Positions 24,763 through 33,546 of a stretch of 64,000 nt of DNA are shown here, piece after piece. Both the position numbers and the translations under genes were made by a program. The notes below the pieces were generated by a model. The model did no database searches, was not told the origin of the DNA, and saw only the letters and a list, made by a program, of their open reading frames with translations. This DNA is from Chloroflexales bacterium ZM16-3 (GTDB lineage Bacteria; Chloroflexota; Chloroflexia; Chloroflexales; Chloroflexaceae). The stretch lies in contig RYFE02000006.1 of assembly GCA_004138175.2 (NCBI GenBank), forward strand, positions 1 through 64,000, read 5' to 3'. How positions within the stretch are numbered: position 1 is the stretch's first letter; the number at the start of each line of letters is the position of its first letter.

Positions 24763-25886
24763 GCGCCACCAGCCCGCGCGATCAGGCCACCGCCGATCAC
24801 CCGCTCGCCATCGTAGAAGACGGCGGCCTGTCCGGGGCTGATCGCCCGCAGCGGCTCGTGCAGGCGAACTGTCAGCCGCCCATCATCGCCGGGCACTACC
24901 TCGGCGGGCGCGGTCGCGCCGTGGGCGCGCACCTGCACATGGCAGCTGAATGGCTCTTCCGGCCAGCTGCTGGATGTGAAGCTGATACGTTCCACGTGAA
25001 ACTCTTTGCGGATCAGCGCCGCCGCCGGGCCGACCACCAGGGCGTTGCGCGCCGTGTCTAGGGCGGTCACATATAGCGGCTCGGAGCCCTGTAGCCCCAG
25101 GCCGCGGCGCTGGCCGATAGTGTAGAGCGGCAGCCCGCTGTGTCGACCCACCTCGCGCCCTTGCTGGTCGACGATCGGGCCGGGGACGATGCTCGCCGGT
25201 GCCTCCTCGCGAATAAGGTTGCGGTAGTTTCCCCCAGGCACAAAGCAGATGTCCTGGCTCTCCGGTCGGTCGGCGCTGTCCAGCCCGCGCTGTGCAGCCA
25301 TCGCTCGCACCTCGGCCTTGCGGTACCCGCCGATTGGGAATGTCAGCCGGGCCAGATCGCTCTGCTGGAGCATGTACAGCATGTAGGACTGGTCCTTCTC
25401 AGGGTCGGCGGCTCGGTAGATCTGGGGCTCGGGAGTCGGGAGTCGGGAGTCGGGAGTCGGTGCAACTGACTCCCGACTCCCGACTCCTGAGCCCTGTATC
25501 CTCGCGTAGTGCCCGGTCGCCACGTACTCGTAGCCGAGCTGGGTCGCGCGGGAGAGCAGGGCGCGGAACTTGATCTCGCGGTTGCACTCCAGGCAGGGGT
25601 TGGGCGTGTAGCCCTGGGCGTAGGCGTGGACGAAGGCGTCGATCACGTGGAGCCGGAACTCGCGCTGGTAGTTGAAGACATAGTAGGGCACGCCGAGTCG
25701 GGCGCAGACCCGTCGGGCGCTCTCGGTCATCTCCTGTGAGCAGCAGAGGCTCTCGGCCAGGCGGTCGTCGTCGCCCTCCCAGAGGTGCATCGTCACGCCG
25801 ATCACCTCGTGGCCCTGCTCGTGCAGCAGGGCGGCCGCCAGGGAGCTGTCCACCCCGCCGCTCATCGCGACAATAATTTTTGCCAT
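24759..25886 (-). CDS. mnmA: tRNA-specific 2-thiouridylase MnmA with an in-frame repeat insertion
   Basis: MnmA adenylates and thiolates U34 of tRNAs for Lys, Glu and Gln. The PP-loop SGGVDSS, the nucleophile Cys98 in NPCLECN, YVATGHYARI and the second catalytic Cys region ICFVPGGNYR are present. The 375-residue protein is about 20 residues longer than usual: residues about 131-155 (GVGSRESVAPTPDSRLPTPE) are encoded by a GGAGTCGG palindromic element (25425-25494). They sit in a loop between the GHYARI strand and the YRAADPEKDQS motif. The ATG at 25886 starts the conserved AKIIVAMSGG; the frame extends upstream. Confidence 0.94.
   Translation of the reverse strand: MAKIIVAMSGGVDSSLAAALLHEQGHEVIGVTMHLWEGDDDRLAESLCCSQEMTESARRVCARLGVPYYVFNYQREFRLHVIDAFVHAYAQGYTPNPCLECNREIKFRALLSRATQLGYEYVATGHYARIQGSGVGSRESVAPTPDSRLPTPEPQIYRAADPEKDQSYMLYMLQQSDLARLTFPIGGYRKAEVRAMAAQRGLDSADRPESQDICFVPGGNYRNLIREEAPASIVPGPIVDQQGREVGRHSGLPLYTIGQRRGLGLQGSEPLYVTALDTARNALVVGPAAALIRKEFHVERISFTSSSWPEEPFSCHVQVRAHGATAPAEVVPGDDGRLTVRLHEPLRAISPGQAAVFYDGERVIGGGLIARAGGA
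25425..25494. repeat. GGAGTCGG palindromic element inside mnmA
   Basis: Four GGGAGTC units on the left face their inverse on the right across about 8 bases, bounded by GGGCTC (25425-25430) and GAGCCC (25489-25494). The same unit occurs in the tadB-tadC gap (13931-14006). The element is translated in frame. Confidence 0.85.
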
Positions 25887-25893
25887 GTGATCA

Positions 25894-26841
25894 TTATACC
25901 GCCTGCGCTGCCACAGCTGCCACCCGCACCCGCGCGGCACCAGCCTCCCGCAGGGCGGCGGCGATGGCCTCCTGTCCGCCCGCCGGCGCTAGGGAGATCA
26001 TCACGCCGCCCCAGCCGGCCCCGGAGAGCTTGGCCCCCAGGGCACCAGCTGCGCGGGCCGCGCCCACCAACCGGTCTAGCTCGGGTGAGGAGACGCCCAT
26101 CCGCTCCAGCAAGCTCTGGTTAGCGTCGAGGGCTGAACCCAGCCCGGCCAGATCTCCGGCGGCGAGGGCTTCAAGCGCCCGCTGGACTTGTTCAGCCACG
26201 GCGTCGAAAAGCACCTCGTAGGCGGCTGGGTCGGCCTGCCAGCGCGTGCGCAGCGCGCCCACCGGCATGTGGGTGGCGCTGCGCACGCCGGTGTCGCCGA
26301 TCACCAGAGATAAAGGCGCGCCGATGGACACCGGCGCGATCAGCGGCGGCCCAGGCGGCTGACGCTGGAACCAGATCGCCTGCTCATAGGCGATCACAGT
26401 GTTGTCGATGCCGCTTGGCGTGCCGTGGTAGCGCGCCTCGCTGGCGTACACCAGGGCCGAGACCTCGGCGGGCGGCAGCTCGCGCCCGGCGGCGGCCGCC
26501 AGTGCGCGCACCAGGGCCGCGCCAATCGCCGCGCCGCTGCCCATCCCCCCGGCGATCGGAATGCCTGAGCGCAAGATGATCGTCAGGTTAGGCGCGGGCG
26601 CGCCCAGGTGGGCCATGGCGGCGGCGGCCAGCTCGCTCATCGGGTGCTGCGGGCTGTCGGCCGGAGCCCAGGACTCGCCCAGATCCGGGGCCACAAAGCG
26701 CAGCCCGGCACCCGGCACGGATGGGGATGCCTCGGCGTAGGCCCGCACATCGCTCAGGGGCAGGGCGATCGCCGGGCGACCGTAGACGACGGCGTGCTCA
26801 CCACAGAGGATGATCTTCGCGGGGGCGGATGTCTTGATCAT
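25894..26841 (-). CDS. mvk: Mevalonate kinase
   Basis: The 315-residue GHMP kinase has all three family motifs: PAKIILCGEHAVVYGRPAIA (motif 1), GIPIAGGMGSGAAIG (motif 2, the ATP loop) and GAKLSGAGWGG (motif 3). It phosphorylates mevalonate in the mevalonate route to isoprenoids, known in some Chloroflexia. The start at 26841 begins the conserved IKTSAPAK; the frame runs to 27084 only through repeat DNA. No ribosome site is visible, and a 15-bp hairpin ends five bases before the start. The gene follows mnmA by seven bases. Confidence 0.93.
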   Translation of the reverse strand: MIKTSAPAKIILCGEHAVVYGRPAIALPLSDVRAYAEASPSVPGAGLRFVAPDLGESWAPADSPQHPMSELAAAAMAHLGAPAPNLTIILRSGIPIAGGMGSGAAIGAALVRALAAAAGRELPPAEVSALVYASEARYHGTPSGIDNTVIAYEQAIWFQRQPPGPPLIAPVSIGAPLSLVIGDTGVRSATHMPVGALRTRWQADPAAYEVLFDAVAEQVQRALEALAAGDLAGLGSALDANQSLLERMGVSSPELDRLVGAARAAGALGAKLSGAGWGGVMISLAPAGGQEAIAAALREAGAARVRVAAVAAQAV

Positions 26842-26845
26842 AGCA

Positions 26846-26882
26846 GTACCATAGCGGGCGGATACATCGCCCGCTATGGTAC
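26846..26882 (-). promoter_or_regulatory. Hairpin next to the mevalonate kinase start
   Basis: A perfect 15-bp stem (26846-26860 with 26868-26882) has a 7-base loop GATACAT. It is four bases upstream of the start codon and so replaces the usual Shine-Dalgarno position. It could be a repeat copy, or could affect translation. Confidence 0.45.
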
Positions 26883-26919
26883 CACGGCTTGCGGATGTGA
26901 CGAATCTCCCTGCATAGGC

Positions 26920-27055
26920 ACCTATGGCGGGCGGTTGAACCCGCGTCGCCGGGGCGCTGCGCACCGGGCGTCGGCCTACGCCGACGCTGGAACCGCCTGC
27001 GGAGGCGGGCGGTTCCCGTGACGCGGCTTCAGCCGCCAGCGACAATGCAGCAGCC
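26920..27055. repeat. Hairpin-rich intergenic repeat
   Basis: Contains GCGTCGGC-CTAC-GCCGACGC, GAACCGCC with GGCGGTTC, and GACGCGGCTTCAGCCGCC. The last motif resembles the end of the copy near 45190. It lies between mvk and the divergent gene at 27155. A TATAAT at 27120-27125 without a good -35 may be that gene's promoter. Confidence 0.45.
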
Positions 27056-27154
27056 TTGATCACACCCCTACTACTGTCACTCATTTTCTGTCGTATACTA
27101 TTCGATAGACTTCTCGCCCTATAATTTTATTGAATTTTAACTACGAGGTGTGGC

Positions 27155-28012
27155 ATGCGGTTCTTGTTCGACCCGATGAAAGAGCACGAGCAGAAGCTTG
27201 AGAAGTTCCGCCAGAGCTTTCGCCTGCTCACCTCGGATGGCACCTACCCGCCTGATCGGCAGCAGCGCCTGTTCCAGGCAAGCAAGAAGACAGGGCTCGA
27301 CTGGGAGGAGGCCCGCGCATACATCCTCGATGACGCGGTGCGCTTCCTCAACACGATGGTCGAGCAGATCATTGCGGACGCCACGATCACCGCCGATGAG
27401 ATCGCTGACTTGCGCCGGATGCAGCGGCGGCTTGCGGTCCCCGATGAGCGCGCCGGCGCGCTGCTCGACCGCGTCTTTGACCTGGTCGAGCGCCGCCTGG
27501 CCAACCGCATCCTGGAGTACGCCGCCTACCTCGGCGAGGCTGCGGTCATCCAGAGCCTGAAGGATGAGGTCGCCCGCTACGACCTCCCGCTGCTGCGCAG
27601 CGCGCGCCTGATGCAGCAGCTTGACCGCCAGCACCAGCTTGCCACCATGATGATTGGGAACCTGCCGGTTGTGCAGACAAATGTGCCGCTCTACCGGGAT
27701 GAGGCTTGTCACTACGATGCCTCTGTGACGGTTTTGGCGAGCGAGGCGGGTGGGCTTGTCGAGGGGCGGCTGCTGATCACCAGCCAGCGGTTGATGGTGC
27801 TGGCCTCCAGCGGCGGGCTGACCTCGGAATGGGCGCAGTGCCGCGCCGTCGAGTCGATGGATCAGTCGCTCGTGCTGGTGACGAGCACCCACAACGCGAT
27901 GATCATGTGTGATGACCCGCAGTATGTTGCCACGCTGATCGCGGCAGCGCGCCGACGCTATGTGCCGCAGGCAGTGTCTCAGCCGATCCGCGCGGGGAAG
28001 CGGCTGGGGTAG
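27155..28012 (+). CDS. Uncharacterised protein with possible PH-like C-terminal domain
   Basis: The 285-residue protein was not recognised. The N-terminal two thirds are helical and charged. Residues about 195-260 (YDASVTVLASE through GRLLITSQRLMVLASSGG) alternate strands in the pattern seen in bacterial PH-like domains, where G-R-L-L/I-T-Q-R-L is typical. No signal peptide or membrane helix is visible, so it is cytoplasmic. The ATG at 27155 has GAGGTG upstream. It diverges from mvk. Confidence 0.7.
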   Translation: MRFLFDPMKEHEQKLEKFRQSFRLLTSDGTYPPDRQQRLFQASKKTGLDWEEARAYILDDAVRFLNTMVEQIIADATITADEIADLRRMQRRLAVPDERAGALLDRVFDLVERRLANRILEYAAYLGEAAVIQSLKDEVARYDLPLLRSARLMQQLDRQHQLATMMIGNLPVVQTNVPLYRDEACHYDASVTVLASEAGGLVEGRLLITSQRLMVLASSGGLTSEWAQCRAVESMDQSLVLVTSTHNAMIMCDDPQYVATLIAAARRRYVPQAVSQPIRAGKRLG

Positions 28013-28053
28013 GGGCCGGTGCATGTGCAGGCCACAACTGATGTGTGATCTGC

Positions 28054-29112
28054 TCAGCTGAACGACAGAAACCGCTGCCAGGCGTTCGCGTCGGCCTGGA
28101 GCGCGGCCAGCCGCGACTTAAGCGCCTCGTGGAGCTTGGCGTTCTCGATGGCGAGGCCGCCTAGGTCGGCCACCGTTGTCATAAAGGCGATCTCCTCGGC
28201 GCTAAACTGGCGGATCTGGCCGGAGTAGACCCGCAGCACGCCGATGGCCACGCCGCGCGCACAGAGCGGCACCACCAGCACCGAGCGGATGCCCTCGCGC
28301 TGGGCCTCCTCGGGGTACTGGAATCCACGGGCCTCGGTCAGTTCGGTGATCACCACTGGCTGGAACTGAGCCAGCACATGCTGGTCAACTTGGCTCTGGG
28401 ACACCTTCACCGCGCCCTTGGCCAGGTAGCGCTCGCTCAGGCCGTAGGCCGCCGCGAGGTGCAGGGTCCGGGCGCTCGGGCCGAGCAGGCGGATGGAGCC
28501 GGCACGCACGTTCAGCTCATCGACCGACTGGAGCAGCAGGTTGGTGAGCACCTCGCGCAGATCCAGGCTTGAGTTCATGCTGCGGGCGATCTGCTGGAAT
28601 GAGGAGAAGAGCCGGGCGCGCTGGATGGCCTGGGCGCCCAGGTTGGCCACGGCCGACAGGAGCGCCCGCTCCTCGTCGCCGAAGCTGTGGGGCGCGGCGG
28701 TGTAGACCCGCAGCACGCCGATCGCCCGGTCGCGCAGGGTGAGCGGCAGAGCGATGGCGCTCACCAGACCCTCGCGCTCGGCAGCCTCGCCGTACTGGAA
28801 GCCGGGGTCGGCCCGCACATCGTCCACCGTCATCACCTCGCCGCCGATCACCGCGCGGTCGATCGCGCTATTGGCGATCTCCACAGTGCCCTTGGTGCGG
28901 TAGCGCTCGCTCAGGCCGTAGGCTGCCTTGAGCGACAGCGTCTGCTGCTCCTCGTCGAGGATGCGCAGAGTCGCCGCTCGGTAGCCGAGATCCACCACCG
29001 TATGCTCCAGCAGCGCGGCGAGGACGGCATGCTCCTCCTGGCCAGCGTTGATCGCCGAGATGATCGTGTAGAGGGCCTGTGCGCCCTGCTGGAGGCGGGA
29101 CTGCGGCTCCAT
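28054..29112 (-). CDS. Tandem GAF-domain protein
   Basis: The 352-residue protein contains two GAF domains (about 10-170 and 175-335) with near-identical cores: RAATLRILDEE/LKAAYGLSERY in the first and RAGSIRLLGPS/LAAAYGLSERY in the second, each ending in IGVLRVY. There is no kinase, cyclase or HD output domain, so it is a stand-alone sensor module. The ligand cannot be predicted. It follows the DUF1634 gene by 16 bases and is probably in its operon. Confidence 0.88.
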   Translation of the reverse strand: MEPQSRLQQGAQALYTIISAINAGQEEHAVLAALLEHTVVDLGYRAATLRILDEEQQTLSLKAAYGLSERYRTKGTVEIANSAIDRAVIGGEVMTVDDVRADPGFQYGEAAEREGLVSAIALPLTLRDRAIGVLRVYTAAPHSFGDEERALLSAVANLGAQAIQRARLFSSFQQIARSMNSSLDLREVLTNLLLQSVDELNVRAGSIRLLGPSARTLHLAAAYGLSERYLAKGAVKVSQSQVDQHVLAQFQPVVITELTEARGFQYPEEAQREGIRSVLVVPLCARGVAIGVLRVYSGQIRQFSAEEIAFMTTVADLGGLAIENAKLHEALKSRLAALQADANAWQRFLSFS

Positions 29113-29128
29113 TGCTTCGCTCCCTTCG

Positions 29129-29674
29129 CTATCCTTTGCCGATCATAATGCTGACCAGCATCACCAAAAATACCAGTGAGGTGATCCCGACGTAGCGCCA
29201 GTCGCGCTCGTAGATGAAGGCGGCGATCGAGCCGATCACGCGCAGGATGGGCGTGGCGATCAGCACCAGCAGGCCAAGCGTCAGCAGTCCCGACGGGCGC
29301 ATCGCCATGATCCGTGGGAAGACCTCGCTGAGAGCCGCCACCGTCTCGGGCATGGCCCGACCGAGGATGAGATCCAGGGCGACCCCGGCGATCATCAGGG
29401 CGGTGCTAAGGGCCAGGCCGATCACCAGCACCTTGTGGACGATCGCGTCGAGGTCGCGCTTCTCCTGATCGCCCTCATCGGGCACCGTCACCCGGCGGAC
29501 GATATCGGGCGCGACGTGGACGACTTTGCTGGCGGCGCGCGGCTCGGCGCGGGCCGGCGCGTGGACACCGCGCACCTCGGCGGGCAGATCGGGCGTGATC
29601 GGCGCGACTTCGCGCGCTGGCGGAGATTCGGCCTCCTCAGCCTCGTGGGTCTCTTGCGGAGAGGATGTAGTCAT
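29129..29674 (-). CDS. DUF1634 membrane protein
   Basis: The 181-residue protein has an acidic, disordered N-terminal 70 residues and three membrane helices: VLVIGLALSTALMIAGVALD, then LLTLGLLVLIATPILRVIGS and VGITSLVFLVMLVSIMIG. This is the DUF1634 pattern, a family nearly always found next to TauE/SafE transporters, as here. It probably assists or regulates the transporter. The long N-terminal tail is unusual for the family. Confidence 0.85.
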   Translation of the reverse strand: MTTSSPQETHEAEEAESPPAREVAPITPDLPAEVRGVHAPARAEPRAASKVVHVAPDIVRRVTVPDEGDQEKRDLDAIVHKVLVIGLALSTALMIAGVALDLILGRAMPETVAALSEVFPRIMAMRPSGLLTLGLLVLIATPILRVIGSIAAFIYERDWRYVGITSLVFLVMLVSIMIGKG

Positions 29675-29699
29675 AGATTATACCTTTTGCCTAGGCCCC

Positions 29700-29825
29700 C
29701 AGGGGTGTTGCAATGTCCTGGGGCTACGCCCCAGACCCGGTTTTTTGTTGGGTTTGGGCGGCTTCGCCGCCCAAACCCAACAAAAAATTCTGCAGGGGTG
29801 GCGAAGCCACCCCCGCACCCCCACC
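29700..29825. repeat. Hairpin repeat between tauE-like and DUF1634 genes
   Basis: A 22-bp perfect stem (29741-29762 with 29766-29787, loop TTC) carries GGGTTTGGGCGGC. Flanking smaller hairpins are CCTGGGGC-TACGCCCC and GGGGTGGC-GAAGCCACCCC. Nearly the same module is at 16403-16510. Confidence 0.8.
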
Positions 29826-29829
29826 GTGC

Positions 29830-30636
29830 CTACGCCCCTCGGATCGCCTGGAAGATCATCTGCACGGCGAAGATGATCAGGAGCCCCTGAAAGATCTGCT
29901 TGAGGCGCTGGCTGCGGATCTTCCCGCCGACGCGCGCGCCGATCTGGGCGCCGCCGAGCACGCCGAGGGCGGTGGGGATGGCCACGCGCGGGTCGAGGAA
30001 GCCGTGCTGGTAGTAGATCACCGCGCTGGTGGCGGCGGTCACGCCGATCATAAAGTTGCTGGTGGCGATGGCGGCCCGCAGGGGCATGCCCATCACCAGG
30101 CTCATGATCGGCACCTTGATGATCCCGCCGCCGATGCCGAGCAGGCCCGAGACATTGCCTGCCAGGAAGCTGGCCCCCAGCCCAGCGGGCAGGTTGCGCA
30201 CGCCGTAGCGCACCTCTTGGCCGGTGAGCGGGTCGTTATAGCTGGTGTCGAGCAGGCCGGTCGGGCTCACTTCGTGATCTTCTTTAGGCATGCGGTTCAT
30301 GCTGTAGATCACATAGCAGAGCACCAGGGCGAAGATCGCCGAGAGCCAGCGCGGGTCGATCAGCACGGCGGTGAGCCCGCCTGCGAAGGCGCCCATGGTG
30401 GTGGCGATCTCCAGCACCATGCTCAGGCGGGTGTGGCTCATGCCCTTGCCAACGTACACCGCGCCCGCCGCCGACGAGGTGGCGATCACGCTGACGATGC
30501 TTGCGCCGATCGCCGTCTTGATCGGGATGGACAGCGGCCCGGTGAGCAGCGGGATGAGCAGCACCCCTCCGCCGATGCCGAGCATGCTGCCCAGCCCGCC
30601 GACGAGCAGGGCGATCAGGAATAGGATGATCTCCAC
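29830..30636 (-). CDS. TauE/SafE-family anion (sulfite/sulfonate) exporter
   Basis: The protein has about eight membrane helices in two halves, each with the family motif: LGSMLGIGGGVLLIPLL in the first and SGLLGIGGGIIKVPIM in the second. Members export sulfite or organosulfonates. I favour a GTG start at 30636 preceded by GGGAG; the frame is open to 30717, but those extra codons run towards a repeat. The DUF1634 gene and a GAF sensor follow on the same strand. Confidence 0.88.
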   Translation of the reverse strand: MEIILFLIALLVGGLGSMLGIGGGVLLIPLLTGPLSIPIKTAIGASIVSVIATSSAAGAVYVGKGMSHTRLSMVLEIATTMGAFAGGLTAVLIDPRWLSAIFALVLCYVIYSMNRMPKEDHEVSPTGLLDTSYNDPLTGQEVRYGVRNLPAGLGASFLAGNVSGLLGIGGGIIKVPIMSLVMGMPLRAAIATSNFMIGVTAATSAVIYYQHGFLDPRVAIPTALGVLGGAQIGARVGGKIRSQRLKQIFQGLLIIFAVQMIFQAIRGA

Positions 30637-30702
30637 GATGAGGTAATCTCCCAGGGTATAGGATTGATGACGGACGAAGCTGGTCAGTTGTCGAAGGAAC
30701 GC

Positions 30703-30795
30703 TGTCACGCTGAGCACAGCGAAGCGTCCCGACCGGGATTCTTCGCTACGCTCAGAATGACAGGATACTTGACAGCGCTCCTTCTGCGGTATTGC
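30703..30795. repeat. CTGAGC/GCTCAG intergenic repeat plus GGCAATA-type terminus
   Basis: TGTCACGCTGAGC (from 30703) faces GCTCAGAATGACA (ending 30762) around AGCGTCCCGACCGGGATTCT. A related half copy is at 56183-56221. It is followed at 30781-30795 by CTTCTGCGGTATTGC, the right-end motif of the GGCAATA family. Confidence 0.65.
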
Positions 30796-30854
30796 ACTAG
30801 AGGCAGTATCGCACCGGGAGTTGATCCCAACGTGATCGCAAGGTGAACGGGAGT

Positions 30855-32633
30855 TTAACGCGGCGGGGCGGGGGCGAGCGGCAGCGAGATCGTCATGGTG
30901 GTGCCGACGCCGAGGGTGCTGGCGGCGGAGATCTCGCCGCCGTGGCGCTCGACAAGGTGGCGGGCGATGGCGAGGCCGAGGCCGGTGCCGCCGCCGCTGC
31001 GGGCGGGGTCGGACTTGTAGAAGCGCTCGAAGATATGCGGCAGGTGCTCAGGGGCGATGCCCACGCCGGTGTCGGCCACGGCCACCCGCAGCCACGGCCC
31101 ATCCTGCGCGGCGCGCACCGTCACGCTGCCGCCGCCTGGGGTGAAGGCCAGGGCGTTCTGAAGCAGATTCAGCATGACCTGCTCGATCCGGCCCGTGTCC
31201 ACACTGATCGTCGGCAGGTCGGGGGGGAGATCTGTGTGCAGGGAGATCCCGCGCTGCGTGGCCTGGGCGGCCATACGCGCCACCGCCGACTCGATCAGGC
31301 CAGCGGGGTCGTTGGGCACAAGGTGCAGCTCCTCCTGGCCGGACTCGATCCGCGAGAGGGCCAGGAACTCATTCACCAGCCGGCTGAGCCCCTGCACCTC
31401 CACATCCATGCGGCGGACGAAGTCCTCGGCCACGTCGCGCTCGTCTAGCGCGCCGTCCTGGAGGGCGTCGAGCATCACCTGGAGCGAGGCCAGGGGGGTG
31501 CGCAGGTCGTGGGAGATATTGGCCAGCAGGGCGCGGCGGGCGCGCTCGGCCCGCCGTAGCTCGCTGAGATCCTGGAGGATGACGATGGCCTGGCGGGTGT
31601 CTCCCGACGTCGGGCGGGTGACGATGACGCGCAGGGAGCGGCCATGCTCCTGCGGCCGCAGCTCATTGAGGATGATCGGCCCAGTCGCGCCCGGCAGCTG
31701 CGGCTGGTGCAGGGCGGCGCTGAGGCTCCGGCCAATGCTGATCGCGGCGAGCGGGAAGGGCAGGGGCGGCAGGTCGAGGGCGGCGGCGGCGGCTGGGTTG
31801 GCCTCGCTCACCATACCGTCGGGGTCTATGATCAGCAGGCCGTCGCCCATCGTGGCCAGCACCGTACCCAGCCGGCCGCGCTCGCGCTCGGAGGTGTAGA
31901 TCAGCTGGCGCAGCCGGCTCGCCATCTGGTTGAGATCCTGAGCCAGGGCGGCCATATCCTCGTCGGGCGGGATGGGCACCGTTGCGTCAAGGTCGCCGCT
32001 GGCCAGGCGCCCGGCCAGCTGGCGCAGCTCGCGGAGCGGGCGAGTAGTGCGGCGGGCGATCAGGATGGCCAGGCCGAAGGCCATGGCCGCCGCGATCAAG
32101 GCCACCCCGCTCGCCGTATAGGCCATGCGTCGCTCCACCGCGCTGATCGCGGTGAGCGACACGCCGATGCGCACGACCCCCGAGAGCCGACCCGCCGCCC
32201 CGAAGGGCACCGCCACAAACAGGTAGTCTCTCCCCGTGACCGCGCTGAACCGTCGGCTCTCGCCCTCGCCCTGGAGCATAGCCTGGACGACCTCGGGCCT
32301 GGCGAAGGGGTCGGCCCCCGGCTCGGCAAGGGGCGGCGCGTCGGCGAGCAGGGTGCCGTCAGCGCCGATCAGCGTGACGCGCGACCCGATCTGCTCACTC
32401 ATGTCTTCGGCCAGCCCCGTGAGGCGGCGGGCGTCCGGCTCGGCCATGCCCTCGGCGTCGATGACCTGCGCCACCAGGCGGGCCTGCCCGGCGATCTCTC
32501 GCTCCAGGGATTGGTAGTATGAGTCGAGCATCAGCGCGATCAGCACCCAGGTCAGCGTCCCCAGGGCGACCAGAATCAGCGCGATGTAGGCGGCGGCGAC
32601 CCGCCCGTGCATGCGGCGGCCCCAGCTTAACAC
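30855..32633 (-). CDS. PhoR-like sensor histidine kinase
   Basis: The 592-residue protein has two membrane helices (about 10-35 and 175-197) around an extracytoplasmic sensor, then HAMP (about 198-250), a PAS domain (about 260-370), HisKA with ISHDLRTPLA, and HATPase_c with N box LLQNALAFTPGGG and G boxes DTGVGIAP and GGTGLGLAI. The layout equals PhoR/VicK kinases. The response regulator gene lies three bases upstream, so the pair is one operon. With phoU elsewhere in the window, phosphate sensing is possible but not shown. Confidence 0.92.
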   Translation of the reverse strand: MLSWGRRMHGRVAAAYIALILVALGTLTWVLIALMLDSYYQSLEREIAGQARLVAQVIDAEGMAEPDARRLTGLAEDMSEQIGSRVTLIGADGTLLADAPPLAEPGADPFARPEVVQAMLQGEGESRRFSAVTGRDYLFVAVPFGAAGRLSGVVRIGVSLTAISAVERRMAYTASGVALIAAAMAFGLAILIARRTTRPLRELRQLAGRLASGDLDATVPIPPDEDMAALAQDLNQMASRLRQLIYTSERERGRLGTVLATMGDGLLIIDPDGMVSEANPAAAAALDLPPLPFPLAAISIGRSLSAALHQPQLPGATGPIILNELRPQEHGRSLRVIVTRPTSGDTRQAIVILQDLSELRRAERARRALLANISHDLRTPLASLQVMLDALQDGALDERDVAEDFVRRMDVEVQGLSRLVNEFLALSRIESGQEELHLVPNDPAGLIESAVARMAAQATQRGISLHTDLPPDLPTISVDTGRIEQVMLNLLQNALAFTPGGGSVTVRAAQDGPWLRVAVADTGVGIAPEHLPHIFERFYKSDPARSGGGTGLGLAIARHLVERHGGEISAASTLGVGTTMTISLPLAPAPPR

Positions 32634-32636
32634 AGC

Positions 32637-33332
32637 TCAGCCCACAAATTGGTAGCCCACATTGCGGATGGTGCGCAGGCGCGTGGGGTTGCTCGGGTCG
32701 TCCTCGATCTGCTCGCGGATCCAGCGGATGTGAACATCCACGGTGCGCGGGTCGCCGATGAAGGGCTCGCCCCAGAGCTGGCCGAGCAGCTGCTCGCGGC
32801 TGAAGACCTGTCCGGGGTGCTGCATTAAGAACTGGAGCAGGGCGAAGGCGCGGGGCTTGAGGATGAGCTGCCGACCGCCGCAGGTGGCCTGGTGGCTCAT
32901 CGAGTCGAGCCACAGGTCGCCCACGCTGAGCGGGGCCGTCGGGGCGGGAAGCGTGCCGGAGGAGCTGCCGAGCATCGGCCGGCGCAGGGCGGCGCCGATA
33001 CGGGCGATCAGCTCGCGAACGCGGAAGGGCTTGGTGATGTAGTCGTCGGCACCGAGCTCCAGGCCGAGCACCGTGTCCACCTCGTCGGCGCGGGCGGTGA
33101 GCATCAGCACGGGAACCGGCGAGAAGCGCCTGATCCGGCGCAGCACCTCGAAACCGTCTATCTCGGGAAGCATCACATCGAGCAGCACAAGGTCGGGCAT
33201 GGATGCCTGCACAATCGCCAGGGCCTCCGCCCCGCTGCCGACGACAGTCACCGTATGGCCGGCCCGCCGCAGGCTGTAGCCAAGGGCGGTGCGCAGGTGC
33301 TCTTCATCTTCGACGATTAAGATAGAGGCCAT
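32637..33332 (-). CDS. OmpR/PhoB-family response regulator
   Basis: The 231-residue protein has a receiver domain with acidic pocket VEDEE, phospho-acceptor Asp in DLVLLDVMLPE, the Thr in MLTARA and Lys in ITKPF. A linker and a winged-helix DNA-binding domain follow, with LILKPRAFALLQFLMQHPG and TVDVHIRWIREQIE. It is the partner of the kinase directly downstream. I chose the ATG at 33332 at the conserved ASILIVED; the frame extends six codons upstream. Confidence 0.92.
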   Translation of the reverse strand: MASILIVEDEEHLRTALGYSLRRAGHTVTVVGSGAEALAIVQASMPDLVLLDVMLPEIDGFEVLRRIRRFSPVPVLMLTARADEVDTVLGLELGADDYITKPFRVRELIARIGAALRRPMLGSSSGTLPAPTAPLSVGDLWLDSMSHQATCGGRQLILKPRAFALLQFLMQHPGQVFSREQLLGQLWGEPFIGDPRTVDVHIRWIREQIEDDPSNPTRLRTIRNVGYQFVG

Positions 33333-33370
33333 GGGCACAGTATACACCACCCGTCGGCGGGGGCGGGGCT

Positions 33371-33542
33371 ACGTCATTGTTATCCAGCGCCGCCGCCGTG
33401 GGGCTGAAGCCCCCGGCTCTTTTTTTACGAAGGCCGCCTGCGCGGCCTGACTGAGGCCGCGCAGGCGGCCTTCGCAGACCGTAGCCCGCCCGTTTACGGG
33501 CCGGGCACGCGCAGGGTGACAGAGTGACTTCTGTCTTACTGC
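33371..33542. repeat. GGCAATA-family MITE-like element, degenerate ends
   Basis: The right half (33480-33542) has the family block CCGCCCGTTTACGGGCCGGG, then CACGCGCAGGGTGACAG and TGACTTCTGTCTTACTGC, a mutated right terminus. The centre contains a long hairpin GAAGGCCGCCTGCGCGGCC with its inverse. GTGGGGCTGAAGCCCCC and a T-run precede it. The left terminus is uncertain. Confidence 0.6.
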
Positions 33543-33546
33543 GAAA

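Noticed and set aside
30636-30717. N-terminal extension of the TauE-like protein
   Set aside because: The extra codons run into a CTGAGC repeat and precede the first conserved membrane helix; a GTG with a ribosome site at 30636 explains the gene better.
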